A stretch of DNA of 64,000 nt from Lepisosteus oculatus (GCF_040954835.1 NC_090697.1:43398788-43462787); one strand, 5' to 3'; shown: positions 10,378 to 22,616, numbered from the stretch's first letter. Numbers and translations are program-made. The notes: generated from the sequence alone by a model not told the origin.

Positions 10378-12391
10378 TCACAGCTCTGTTTCTTCTGAGC
10401 CGACCTCAGCCCACAGGATGTATGAGCCCTCCTCAGAGGAGTCCGTGCTGCTGAAAAACTCCTGGGAGACATGCAGCTCATCTTCCTCGCCATCCTCTTG
10501 CCAGGAGGAGGGGGAAGGAATAGGCACTCCTGGAAGCTGCCAGTCTATCTGCAAAGTGACCAGGAAGACAAGAGAAGACATTGTAATAGGTTTATTCCAT
10601 GCTGAAAAAAAGAAGAAAGAGAACACAACGTTTCGGCCGTGGAGCCTTCTTCAGGTGCCACCAAGAGAAGACATTGCTTGACAGGGGAATGTCAATAGGA
10701 AACCTGCTTTCTTCCACATCCTTTTTTACATGGCAATTTCAACAGCCCGCTCTCTTCCAAGAGAACCCTATGGCATCGACAGCTTTAATAAAGGGGCTTA
10801 CTTTAGCAGAGGGTCCTGTGTCCTGTAGTTGAAGAGGCTCGGATTTTGGTCTGTTTCCGTTCCTCAACACTGAGAGGCCAATCAGTCCTGGGGCTGGGAT
10901 GTCATTACCAACTAGAGGCAACGGTTGTGTTGGTAACATTTTAAATGGTTCAATTGTCTGTAATAAAATAAAATTCACATATGTAAAAAAGCACACAGAC
11001 TCTCTGGCAGAGACAGTAACGATACACAGACTTGCAGTAGCAGGGAGTCCCGGCAGCACTGTGACTCTCTCACTCACTGGAGGGGGTGCAGTAACTGGCC
11101 TGATGGGCTTCTTGACAGAAACATCAGCCCACTTCGTGGTCGGGGGTCTGTCATTAGCCCGTGGAGCCTCTGGTGACACTGGCCTTGGAAACTGTTCAAC
11201 TGGCTGTGGGTTTAGGAAAGAAGGCCAATGGGTAAGGTGTTCATCTCATAGATATATATAGTATAGGCATGTTTTTTATTTATTCTCTAGCTGTTCATAC
11301 GAACCCTTGTTTTTTCAAGAGCTTCAAGTGTTGAAGACAAAGTTTGTCCTTTTCATAGCTAATTTCTTAAAGAATTTGAAATAGTATAGGACATCACTGG
11401 TATTGACCTCATTGGGGCAGCTATTGCCAGTTTTCTACCTTTCAGTATGACCACTGACTTAGAAAATCTGAAGCAATTTTGGCTCTGGAGTAAAAAGCAT
11501 TAAGGGACATATTAAGAACATTGCAGATGTTGCAAGCACTAGGAGCCTGTTAGGCCTGCCTTGGTGATTTGGAAACCTACGGTATATTCTAAGTGAATGT
11601 AAAATGTATTTTTTCTATTTCTAGAAAACTATTAGTTTCTAATTGTTACCCTTTTTCTACCTGTTAGTTTCTCAGGGTACTTGGATCACACCCGCAATGT
11701 TCACACAGTGCCCATGTGACTCACAGTTGTGTGTCCTTTTTCAGGGTCTTTATGTCCTGCAGAGACAGGGTCTGTCACTGGAGTGGGGCCGCTGGAGTTG
11801 TTAGGCTGAATCCCAGTCGGTTCCGCTTGCTTGTTCGAGACTGATAGGGGGCTGGGGGGTGTCTTCACATCAGAGTCTGTAATTCAGATGACCATCAAGA
11901 AACAGACTGGAAATATTCAGATAAATTCCTGTGAGGTGCTTCACACCCGGCTCGTCTCCTGAACCCCACTTTTCAGAATGTAAACGGGTTGATGCAGATG
12001 ACACACTAAGTCACATTTTATTTTCTGTTACCCCTGGGTAAACATATCAAAGTCAGATCTGTTATCAGCAGTCTTGTAAAAGGACTGTTGTCTTTCAGGC
12101 TAATAGAAAAAGCTCCTTACCAGTAGAACATGAGGTGGCAGGAGTAGCCGTGGTCTTCTCTTTGCGGTTGCGGGTTTTGGAATTAGGCCCGGGGGTGACT
12201 CCACCGCAGCAGACACACAGGGCCATGATGTGAAGAAAAAAAGAAGCGAAACAGTTTTTCTTCTTGTTTCCTGGACGCCTTCTCTTTTTCCTTTTTTTCC
12301 AGGCACATTCATGGTCACCTGGGGGGGTAACTGGTGGGCCTCTGGCCTTCCAGGCCTGTGGCCCCCTTGGGTCACTCTGACATTGACCCAT
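10378..12391 (-). CDS. Novel five-exon proline-rich protein, array copy 4
   Basis: Exons 12391-12121, 11876-11725, 11203-11036, 10957-10802 and 10548-10378, with splice sites as in copy 1. Residue 88 is Cys as in copy 1; the last exon has QEFFSS as in copy 3. A proline codon in exon 1 is CCT here, CCC in copy 1 and CCA in copies 2 and 3: three silent variants at one codon. Function unknown. Confidence 0.62.
10584..10658 (-). mobile_element. Penelope-like fragment, copy 4 intron
   Basis: Same block and core motif as in unit 1. Confidence 0.5.
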
Positions 12392-12498
12392 AGAGCAAAG
12401 AATCTAACGAAAGACCTACTTTGTAATCCAAAAGAAGGTAAGTGCAGGGCTGTCCACAATTAAATGTGACCAATCCTCACATGTAAGAGGGTGACCCC

Positions 12499-12589
12499 CT
12501 TTTATAGGCTTGTGATAGTGTAAGAATTCCGCTGTCACCTGGAATAACATTCTGATGCGTTCATGTTGCCAAGCATTAGTGTGATGTCA
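12499..12589 (-). promoter_or_regulatory. TATA promoter with CRE-like site, copy 4
   Basis: TATAAAAG at 12506-12499 and TGACATCA at 12589-12582 on the minus strand. Confidence 0.55.
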
Positions 12590-13601
12590 TAACTCACCTC
12601 ATAAAGCTGTTTATATCACTGTTCACTGTTTGCAGCATCCCTTTCAGTATTAAATATTCAAAAGCCTTTTAATTACTTCGATTTGTGCTTAACACTGTTA
12701 ACTGAGCGATAATATTCGACTCCTTGTTGTGGTGATTCCACCGCAAACATCATCTCCTGTGTCAAGGCATCATTGCCTTTTCTTCTGCCAGCGGAATCCC
12801 CTGAAATACAAACTACAATTTCAAAGATAATTATTTCAGTAGTTCTTATAATTCAGCTTCATTGTTATGTGCTTGTACAGTTGCTGTAGGATATTCCTGG
12901 ATCTGTAAGAATGGTGAAAACAACCTCCAGTTATAATGTCTACTTATATACAGTATATATACTAAAGATAACCTCCCCTGAAGCTTACATGTGGATTCTT
13001 CTGCTTGGTACAATGTTCTAGAAACAAAAATAAGAAATACAGTCAGAAATGTGCAGCCAGAAAACTCTTCCTCCTCTTCGTGAGGAAGAGGGGATCTATG
13101 ACAAAGAAAGAAACAAAGAGTCAAAAACCTTCCCCTCAAACAAAACTAGGATCCTTTCTTATATAGCTTACCCAATACCTAAATCAAAGTGCTGTCCAAT
13201 CAGCTATTAAAATCTGTAGCAGCAATGTGTAAGTAACTGACAGGATCTCTGAAGGCCAGAGGTAATTATATGACCGTTGAACCCAAATGAAAAAAAGGAA
13301 TTGTGTTTTTTGTGTTATTGGTTATAAACATGATTATCCAAGAATACACAAGCCCTGTCTGTGGATTTTGTCAAATACGCCTGCTGTGTTACAGAGGTAT
13401 TACAGAATGTTTTCGCCATCATCAGGGAACACTTGGAGATGAAGAGCCAAATGTGTCCCTGTATGAAATGACTTGATCCTCAGTAGCTTGAAGATGCTCT
13501 CAGTCAACAATAAACGCATAAATAACAGCGTGAATACACAGTTACAGAGAGATGTTTCATAATGAAAAAAAAAACTGAATACACATTTAGTTTGAGATTC
13601 T

Positions 13602-13607
13602 TTTATT
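13602..13607 (-). terminator. Poly(A) signal AATAAA, copy 5
   Basis: Minus-strand AATAAA just past the stop codon at 13635. Confidence 0.55.
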
Positions 13608-13634
13608 AAATGGTTTCAAGGCACGTGTTTTCTT

Positions 13635-15642
13635 TCACAGCTCTGTTTCTTCTGAGCCGACCTCAGCCCACAGGATGTATGAGCCCTCCTCAGAGGAGTC
13701 TGTGCTGCTGAAAGACTCCTGGGAGACATGCAGCTCATCTTCCTCGCCATCCTCTTGCCAGGAGGAGGGGGAAGGAATAGGCACTCCTGGAAGCTGCCAG
13801 TCTATCTGCAAAGTGACCAAGAAGACAAGAGAAGACATTGTAATAGGTTTATTCCATGCTTTAAAAAAGAAGAAAGAGAACATAACGTTTCGGCCGTGGA
13901 GCCTTCTTCAGGTGCCACCAAGAGAAGACATTGCTTGACAGGGGAATGTCAATAGGAAACCTGCTTTCTTCCACATCCTTTTTTACATGGCAATTTCAAC
14001 AGCCCGCTCTCTTCCAAAAGAACCCTATGGCATCGACGGCTTTAATAAAGGGGCTTACTTTAGCAGAGGGTCCTGTGTCCTGTAGTTGAAGAGGCTCGGA
14101 TTTTGGTCTGTTTCCGTTCCTCAACACTGAGAGGCCAATCAGTCCTGCGGCTGGGATGTCATTACCAACAAGAGGCAACGGTTGTGTTGGTAACATTTTA
14201 AATGGTTCAATTGTCTGTAATAAAATACAAATCACATATGTAAAGAAGCACACAGACTCTTTGGCAGAGACAGTAACGATACACAGACTTGCAGTAGCAG
14301 GGAGTCCCGGCAGCACTGTGACTCTCTCACTCACTGGAGGAGGTGCAGTAACTGGCCTGATGGGCTTCTTGACAGGAATATCAGCCCACTTCGTGGTCGG
14401 GGGTCTGTCATTAGCCCGTGGAGCCTCTGGTGACACTGGCCTTGGAAACTGTTCAACTGGCTGTGGGTTTAGGAAAGAAGGCCAATGGCTAAGGTGTTCA
14501 TCTCATAGATATATATAGTATAGGCATGTTTGTTATTTATTCTCTAGCTGTTCATACGAACCCTTGTTTTTTCAAGAGCTTCAAGTGTTGAAGACAAAGT
14601 TTGTCCTTTTCATAGCTAATTTCTTAAAGAATTTGAAATAATATAGGACATCACTGTTATTGACCTCTTTGGGGCAGCTATTGCCAGTTTTCTACCTTTC
14701 AGTTTGACCACTGACTTAGAAAATCTGAAGCAATTTTGGCTCTGGAGTAAAAAGCATTAATATTAAGAACATTGCAGATGTTGCAAGCACTAGGAGCCTG
14801 TTAGGCCTGCCTTGGTGGTTTGGAAACCTACGGTATATTCTAAGTGAATGTAAAATGTATTTTTTCTATTTCTAGAAAACTATTAGTTTCTAATTGTTAC
14901 CCTTTTTCTACCTGTTAGTTTCTGAGGGTACTTGGATCACACCCGCAATGTTCACACAGTGCCCATGTGACTCAAAGTTGTGTGTCCTTTTTCAGGGTCT
15001 TTATGTCCTGCAGAGACAGGGTCTGTCACTGGAGTGGGGCCGCTGGAGTTGTTAGGCTGAATCCCAGTCGGTTCCGCTTGCTTGTTCGAGACTGATAGGG
15101 GGCTGGGGGGTGTCTTCACATCAGAGTCTGTAATTCAGATGACCATCAAGAAACAGACTGGAAATATTCAGATAAATTCCTGTGAGGTGCTTCACACCCG
15201 GCTCGTCTCCTGAACCCCACTTTTCAGAATGTAAACGGGTTGATGCAGATGACACAGTAAGTCACATTTTATTTTCTGTTACCCCTGGGTAAACATATCA
15301 AAGTTAGATCTGTTATCAGCAGTCTTGTAAAAGGACTGTTGCCTTTCAGGCTAATAGAAAAAGCTCCTTACCAGTAGAACATGAGGTGGCAGGAGTAGCC
15401 GTGGTCTTCTCTTTGCGGTTGCGGGTTTTGGAATTAGGTCCGGGGGTGACTCCACCGCAGCAGACACACAGGGCCATGATGTGAAGAAAAAAAGAAGCGA
15501 AACAGTTTTTCTTCTTGTTTCCTGGACGCCTTCTCTTTTTCCTTTTTTTCCAGGCACATTCATGGTCACCTGGGGGGGTAACTGGTGGGCCTCTGGCCTT
15601 CCAGGCCTGTGGCCCCCTTGGGTCACTCTGACATTGACCCAT
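13635..15642 (-). pseudogene. Array copy 5 of the proline-rich gene, exon 2 splice donor lost
   Basis: Equivalent exons are 15642-15372, 15127-14976, 14460-14293, 14214-14059 and 13805-13635. All five frames are open. The donor after exon 2 is GT in copies 1-4 but TT here, through one change at 14975. Reading on would add seven residues after residue 141 and stop, giving about 148 aa. Skipping exon 2 would shift the frame. Substitutions I count against copy 1 in the exons: six silent and three replacement (Val to Ile, Ser to Pro, Pro to Ala). The gene was therefore under constraint until recently. It could still work through a cryptic donor, and a sequencing error is possible. Confidence 0.55.
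13841..13915 (-). mobile_element. Penelope-like fragment, copy 5 intron
   Basis: Same block as in the other units, with a few substitutions. The CTGAAGA and GAAAC core boxes are unchanged. Confidence 0.5.
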
Positions 15643-15749
15643 AGAGCAAAGAAGCTAACGAAAGACCTACTTTGTAATCCAAAAGAAGGTAAGTGCAGGG
15701 CTGTCCACAATTAAATGTGACCAATCCTCACATGTAAGAGGGTGACCCC

Positions 15750-15840
15750 CTTTTATAGGCTTGTGATAGTGTAAGAATTCCGCTGTCACCTGGAATAACA
15801 TTCTGATGCGTTCATGTTGCCAAGCATTAGTGTGATGTCA
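15750..15840 (-). promoter_or_regulatory. TATA promoter with CRE-like site, copy 5
   Basis: TATAAAAG at 15757-15750 and TGACATCA at 15840-15833 remain intact, although the unit is cut off about 150 bp further upstream. Confidence 0.5.
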
Positions 15841-15989
15841 TAACTCACCTCATAAAGCTGTTTATATCACTGTTCACTGTTTGCAGCAACCCTTTCAGTA
15901 TTAAATATTCAAAAGCCTTTCAATTACTTCGATTTGTGCTTTAAACTGTTAACTGAGCGAGAATATTTGACTCCTTGTTGTGGTGATTC

Positions 15990-17873
15990 ATGCACTGTCA
16001 GACACAATGCCTGTGTTTGGCATGGAACACACTTGGTGTAGAGTTTGCATGTTCTGCATGGGTTAATGGCTGTCTCTGAATTCCTGCTCCACGTTTTTCT
16101 GTGTGCTCTACACTGAACAGCTGATTATACTGTAGCCCTGTTTGTGTTGTCAGACCACTATATGATAAGGTGACGATATAAATATGGAAGCTTGATTTAT
16201 ATTTCACATATTGATATTGTACAATGAAATACAATTTTATTAAGTATTGGATGCAGGGCAGTAATAATATAGCTGACCACTTATTACTGTAGCATGATCA
16301 TCGTATTGTAACTGTATCCAGTTTATTGTAATAGTGCTCCAATTTCCTCCTGCAGTTCAAAGATACTGGTAAGTTAATTGGCTTCTAGGAATGTTGATCA
16401 TGTGTTTGTATCTGTATGTTTGTATCTGTATGCTTTGCAATGAATGTCTTTTCCAATATGTCCAGTGTGTATCCTGCCTTGCGCCTGTTGCTTGTTGGAT
16501 AGGCTCTGGCTCTACCTGAATGGAAAGAAGCTGTTAGAAATTGTATGGACATAATATACAAATTCAAAGTTAAAGAGTACAAATACAAAACATATCTATA
16601 CATTTACACTTAAGCTGGTAAATATTGAAAATAATAGATGTTTTATCTCATTAAGTAGAATTTGAAATTGTTGGTATTGAGCTTTGGAAACTTTTGCCAG
16701 GAATTATAATGGCATCAACAGTGCATATCTCGAAGCAGATTCGATTTACACATATAGGTAGGAAGAATGTGTTCAAATGTATATGTTTATAATGCTACTA
16801 TAACGTTGATGCCTAACAGCTCTTGGGTCCTTGGTTCAATTCTGTATTGAGTGCTAGCGCCCTCCTGTGGAGTTTGAATGCTCTCCTTGTGGTCACTTGG
16901 GTTTAAGCCTTGGATTCTCCCACACCCCAAGATACACACACTCACCATATGTGACAGAGCAGTCGCTGATACACTTGCAGCAGTAAATGCTTTGTGACTT
17001 GCCTTTGCACAGCTAGCAGTCCAGTGTTTTTTGGTGTTGCAAAGACCTTGTAAAAGAAGGACCAACACTAGAGGCCATTATAGGTCTGCAAGCCTGGACA
17101 GAAGAAAACACCATTTGTAATTTTTGATCTGATAAATGCCTATAATGAATTGTACTACTCTCTTGTAGTGTTAGTGTATGCATGTCATTTACGCTCTCTG
17201 CATATATGGATGTGGTTTGTTTCATGTATTGTGTTATTTGTATGTTTTATTGTCTGTTTGTTTTAGAACCAGGGCATATGAAAGACATGCTGAGAAGCAG
17301 AGCAAAGGGGCATTTTGAGAGCATTTGACTGACAGTTTGCTGTGCAATATAGGAGGAACAGTGGTGGTAACCCACATTGGTTTATTATTTTGTTTTTTTT
17401 TTGTTACCCAGTCTTTTGTTATTTGTATTTTGCTGACCCTTGTTTTATGAATTTAATTTTTGTTGTTGTTTTTTTTGTTCCTGTTTACTGTGACTGAAAG
17501 ACACCTTGAAGTTGCTGAGGTCCTATCAAGAGCCACAATCTTAAAAAAATCTATCCTTTCTTGTCCTGGAACCTTAGATTTTTTAATCTTTTGATTCTGG
17601 TCTGACTCAGTGAAGAAAAACACATCCTGGTCTACACTACCCACACAGAAAAGCTTATTTGACGGTATGACTAAGCATTGAACTTAGATATTTCCATATG
17701 AGTGCAAATTGAACCTCAGTTTCATTTTAAAATTTAACCTTGGAAAAAAAACCTAGGTAATCTTAGTTTTATACTGGTTTATATAATATTTAAGTGTAGT
17801 AAAGGTAAAACAGTTGTGAGTTAAAAGAGACAAAATGGGGTACTTTCAGTAAACAAGCCCATTTTCATTACAT
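15990..17873 (+). repeat. Degenerate tRNA-type SINE pieces after the array
   Basis: Blocks at about 16040-16110, 16335-16540 and 16805-16935 carry the SINE core recurring in this window: a GTTTGCATGTTCT-like box, a GGTAAGTTAATTGGC-like box and a TATCCTGCCTTG box. The pieces may be one older element broken by insertions. I see no gene between them. Confidence 0.45.
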
Positions 17874-18153
17874 AAAGATAAGATAAGATTACTTTATTAG
17901 CCATATACAATTTCTTGTATTAGGAATTTGTCTTTTCACATACCCCAGCTTGCTCTCCATGAGACACACAGACAGGGATCAAGCTTGGGGTTAGAGTGCA
18001 GGGTCAGCCATTTATACGGCACCCCTGGAGCAGTTGGGGTTAAGGGCCTTGCTCAAGGGCACAACGGAATAGGATTCTTTTGCCAGCTGCAGGATTTGAA
18101 CTGGCAACCTTCCAATCACAGGCACACCTTAGCCACAGAGCCACTGGCCCAAC
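17874..18153 (-). mobile_element. tRNA-derived SINE with AAGATAAGATAAG tail, antisense
   Basis: The right end reads on the minus strand as a tRNA-like head: A-box-like GTGGCTCTGTGGCTAAG and B-box-like CCAGTTCAAATCC. The left end is the GATAAGATAAGATT tail. A second, truncated copy with the same body lies at 49487-49610. The spurious plus-strand ORF inside it is not a gene. Confidence 0.65.
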
Positions 18154-18299
18154 GATTATATTATGTTTTGCACTAAATCAAAAGGGAACTAGATACAACA
18201 AGTATATAATGCACACTAAATGAGAATGGTACGTAGAAGAATATAAGGGTGTTTCCTGTGTACTCAGGTCATTAATGCCAGAACAGTAGTAAGAAGAGG

Positions 18300-18640
18300 T
18301 TTCATCCAAAACATTTTAAAATTTTGATGAGGCCATAAGCAGAATGAGACCTGTAATCATCTTGGTCTCCGTGCCATTGAAACGAGGTTGAAAAAAAAGC
18401 CTGAGAAATCCAGGGACATAACATCAACATTGTTGCTCTGAGTGGCACCTGTTAAGCTGCAGAAGGGAAGGTGGAGATAACCATAGTTTATTCTGGAAGA
18501 GCAAATCAGAAGAAAAACATCAAATTCTAGAATTTGGGATTGCTAACAAGAATGAAACCATCAACCACCTTCATGAGTTCAAAGGTGGAATCAAACAGCA
18601 TCTTATAAATCCTCTCAAATTAGCATGGAATTGATATACA
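18300..18640 (+). mobile_element. Decayed LINE endonuclease fragment
   Basis: With one in-frame stop, positions near 18420-18530 translate to NINIVALSGTC and then TIVYSGRANQKK. This resembles the endonuclease domain of RTE-type LINEs often mis-annotated as craniofacial development protein 2-like. Downstream the similarity continues weakly (NHLHEFKGG). No intact frame remains. Confidence 0.5.
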
Positions 18641-20229
18641 GTACCTATGTTTTTCTTGATTTTTGTCTAGATTCACATGACAAAACAAATGAAGAGCAAA
18701 CTGACCTGTAGGGGGACAGGTCTATTCTATTTGGCAATTCAGAAATGGAACAGATACCAAAAACTATCCACACACAATCACCTTTCACAAATTGAAAGGA
18801 AGAAGCTGGAAATGTCAACTTCAACAGCATTTTCCTGCTTATCAAATGTTCAGAGCATTGTACCAAATGTTTGCATCCAAATGACTATATCATTGTATGT
18901 GACTGAAATCACCAGATCAATGCCAGGACCTCATTGTTATTGGACTAATTATTTCCATTCATTTCTGTCTTACAAACTTAATCCCAGTACGTTGCCTTTG
19001 AAAAATCAATGTCACAGAACTGAAGAATCCTTCCAAAAGATAATTCACTGAAGAATGCATTGGAGTAAGGCTCTCAAGACTCAACCATGAACAAATGAAA
19101 ATACTTCATTCTACTTGTGATCACCTCAAAATAAGTATCCTCAATACCTAAAAAGAGAAACTTGGATTAGTTTGATCAACATATGTTTAATACTATTTAG
19201 TGGAAAGGTATCCAGAACCTTATATAAGGAAGGGTATATTGGAAGGAGCATTATGAAAATATATTCATAATACATTTCTAGTATTCACTATCTCAATATA
19301 TTCAATTCCATCATAGAATACCTAATTAAATCTGATCTTGGAACTCTTAACAATGTCATAATAGCCATCATGCAGATGAAGGGCAACAAAACAGCAGGAG
19401 GCGAAATAATTCCTGCTATAAGTTTTAGGCATAGTGAACAGGAAATAACATAGCTGTACATCCCCATGCCCCACCTTACACATTTGGAATGAAGGGGTGA
19501 TTTGGCAATTTGGCACTGCGAGCAGAGTACTCCAACAACACGAGACTTTCCCACCCAGCACCCGAGACGGCATTCTGTGCACAAAGTCAGAGGTAAGGAC
19601 TCCTCTTTCCAAAAGTCCCGACTCTCTTGTGCTGTGGTGGGGAGGCTCCCTTGTCCAGGGAGTACAGCCTAAATGTAAGTTTGCCGAGCCAGCAGGAGTT
19701 CCCTGGCCCAAGGGAGGCACTGGTGCAGTTGTGGGTAAGTGCTGTAAGGCTCAATTCTGTCCCGGGCAGGCATTTTCTGTTTGGTGCTGTAAATTCCAGT
19801 TCTCTCCTGTCAAGCGTCCGTGTTATTTGTTGGAAAGCCCAGTAGCACTTCGGTGTTTTATTGTTTCATTACTGTTTTATTGTTTCATTGTTGTTATATT
19901 GTTGTTTTCAGAATGGATAAAAAGTGGATAAAAAGTGGTGTGATGAGATGATAGTACAGCTATCAGATTATGTGAGTAAGAAAAAAAGGGCGAAGGAAAC
20001 TGAAGAAAAATTGAAGAAAAAATTAGGTCTGCCAGAGGGTGTGTGGGATGTTGCAGCTTGTGGAAAGGTGTTTGAATACGGCTGTTAAATTAGATACATG
20101 TAAAGGCAAAACAAAATATAACACGTTATAATTAAATTAGAACTAAAATGTTCACGAAGTATAAAACCTCATCTAAGACCTTAAGGATGTAATGCGGAAA
20201 AAAATATTCTTAATGTGTAAAGGAACAAG

Positions 20230-20304
20230 TAATAGGTTTATTCCATGCTGAAAGAAAGAAGAAAGAGAACACAACGTTTCGGCTGTGGAGCCTTCTTCAG
20301 GTGT
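20230..20304 (-). mobile_element. Penelope-like fragment inside the ERV
   Basis: Nearly identical to the block in the array introns (806-880), including the CTGAAGA and GAAAC boxes on the minus strand. This shows the block is a dispersed element. Confidence 0.5.
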
Positions 20305-20380
20305 GAGAGGTGTTCTTCAGGTGTATTCTTAATGTGTATGTGTGTCTTATGAACTTGTATGTTGGCATATTTACATACAA

Positions 20381-20403
20381 CGTGTGTGTGTGCATGTGAG
20401 CGC

Positions 20404-20442
<39 letters not shown>
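20381..20442. repeat. GT microsatellite
   Basis: About 62 bp of GT with a short CGCGCG interruption near 20401. Confidence 0.9.
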
Positions 20443-20444
<2 letters not shown>

Positions 20445-21203
20445 AAAGACCTCAACGTGTAACTGTGAAGTTTTGGTATAGTAACTGACGGTGCGAGTGT
20501 GTCTACCCAGCCGGACTGGCTAGAGACTTAACTAAAGAGACTTGACTAAAGGAAATGAAAAAGCAACTTAAGTGACTAGAAAATATAAAAGCATCTAAAA
20601 CATATAAGTACAACTACCAGCACAGTACAGGTGGACCTAAATGAGTTATCTAAACATGTTATTTGTATAAAATTAATTGAAACAAAGTTGAAATATATGG
20701 TGAGAGTACAGACCTGCAGTGGTGAGCATTTGTGCTTTATATTGCTTAGCTTTAAGTTTAATTAAGGGGGTAATTCCCCATTGGTAATTAAGCAAATTTA
20801 TTTAATAGGTTGAAACCAGATATTGCTAACATGCTGTAGATTCAGAATCATGACTGGTGGATAGCACCACTGTGAAATTTGCAGAACTGGTTAAACTCTG
20901 CCGACAGATGGAGAGATATGTGTACACTAAGGTGGGAGCAGTTCACATGGGGTGTATTCCACAGAAATTGGATGAATCTCAGAAAATAAATAAGACCAGG
21001 GAGATCTCTGGTTCACAATTATTGTAAAAAATACAGGTCATTTTAAGAGAAACTGCAGAAAGCATATGCAGGATGAAGAAAAGCAGAGACCTGTCCTGGG
21101 GTTCATCTGACAGGGAAGAACAGAAAAAAAGTGTCTCCCCACTATAACAATAAATTTGTCTTGGGAGGATAAACAGTCTTTTGAGAGATCTGTTTACCTA
21201 AAG

Positions 21204-21950
21204 TAATAATAATAATAATAATAATAATAAACTTTATTTTATATAGCGCCTTTAAAGGTGGCTTCTCAAAGCGCTTTACAGGATGACAATAACAATAAAT
21301 AAGAAGACTACAACAATAAATAAGAAAATTTCACAAGACAGGACACAATTATAATTACAACAATACAACAATAACAATAGAGGAGACCGTGGAAGATGGT
21401 ATTAAGAAGAGCAGAGGGGTGAAGAATGGAACCAGTTAAGTAAAGGCTTTTCTGAAAAGGAGGGTTTTGAGTCTGGATTTGAAGGAGTTTAGAGAAGGTG
21501 ACTCTCTAATATCCTTGGGCAAGGAGTTCCAGAGCTTGGGGGCATAGCAGGAGAAGGCCCTGTCGCCCATACAATGTAGACGGGCTTGGGGGACAGTAAG
21601 GAGGGCAGAATTTGAAGAGCGGAGGTTGCGAGGTGGGGAGTAGGGCGATAAAAGTTCAGACAGGTATTGAGGTGCCAAGCCATGTAAAGCCTTGTAGGTG
21701 AGCATGAGGATTTTAAAGTCTACGCGGAATTTGACCGGAAGCCAGTGCAAGGACTCCAGGATAGGAGTAATGTGAACACTTGCACTAGATCTGGTCAGGA
21801 TTCTGGCTGCTGAATTTTGGACATACTGCAGCTTGTTCAGAGTAGATTTAGATACCCCAGGGAGCAGAGCATTGCAGTAGTCAATTCGAGAGAATACAAA
21901 TATGTTGATCAGCTTTTCAGCCACAGTTAATGATAGCATAGTGATAGCAT
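21204..21950 (-). mobile_element. 5'-truncated L2-type LINE with open C-terminal ORF2
   Basis: A (TAA)n tail at 21204-21230 marks the 3' end on the minus strand. An open frame at 21939-21436 (167 aa) carries the typical C-terminal part of L2/CR1-clade reverse transcriptase proteins: DYCNALL, QNSAARILT, LHWLPVKFR, KALHGLAP and KLWNSLP. The catalytic part is missing, so this is a dead 5'-truncated copy. The lack of stops suggests it is young. It lies within the retrovirus. Confidence 0.8.
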
Positions 21951-22616
21951 AGTGTTCCCTTGTAGCCTCCCTAAGTCTGTCCTAGTCCATTGAGCAAAAT
22001 GTAAAAACTAAAACTAAAATGTACTACTATGAGATGTCTGTTTCTCCATTATGGGATACTGTCATGCTTGTCTTATTTTACTGCTCAACAGTGTGGTATA
22101 GAGTATGTGGGTAGACGGCAGGAGGCCACAGGATTTGGGGACAGTGAGTTGTACTTGCTGAGTACAAACTCTGATGGCTTCCCCTGATGAGGAAACCCAC
22201 AAGTCTGAGCTGCTTCAGGTTTTAGTGTTTGTAGTTAAAAAAGTACATAAAGCTAGATATGATAAGGCCCAAGTGTGTCTAGAATTGTGTCATTTTAACA
22301 GGGCCTGGGTGGACTCTTTTTCAGAGTGAGCACAAACAGATCTGCTTAAGGGGGTAGTGCAGCCCAAGGACAAGATTGCCTTGTTTCCGGCAGCAGAAAC
22401 CACCTTTAGTGAGTTGAAAAAAAAGCTCTTTTACAGGTGCTGAGACTGGGGTTTCCTCAGATGGAGGACCACTCTTTTGTATGTAACTGTGGAAAGTAGG
22501 TTCTGGGCAGCTGTTCTGACGCAGGAGCATGGAGGTAGGCACCATCCTTGGGATACTATTAGGGACCATTAGATACTGTAGCCAAAGGGTGGGGGAACCG
22601 TGAAGATTTAAAACTG

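Larger units (their letters stand above)
9779..13038 (-). repeat. Tandem gene array, unit 4 (3260 bp)
   Basis: Complete unit. It shares the last-exon Phe variant with unit 3. In exon 1 it has the CCT proline codon also seen in unit 5, so it looks like a mosaic of its neighbours. Confidence 0.97.
13039..15989 (-). repeat. Tandem gene array, unit 5 (partial, edge copy)
   Basis: Last unit of the array on this side. Similarity stops at 15989, after the equivalent of unit position 2960, so the final 300 bp of the unit is missing. This is the most diverged copy. It has a small deletion near 14760 and scattered substitutions, which fits an edge copy that escapes homogenisation. Confidence 0.95.

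Noticed and set aside
1-15989. Array as a CRISPR locus or simple satellite
   Set aside because: Units are 3.26 kb and gene-bearing, and the DNA is vertebrate.
18677-19051. A 124-codon plus-strand protein
   Set aside because: No domain, splice sites or promoter. It follows a decayed LINE fragment.
19497-19931. A 144-codon plus-strand protein
   Set aside because: Overlapping frames on both strands, low-complexity C-terminus, and position in a likely retroviral leader.
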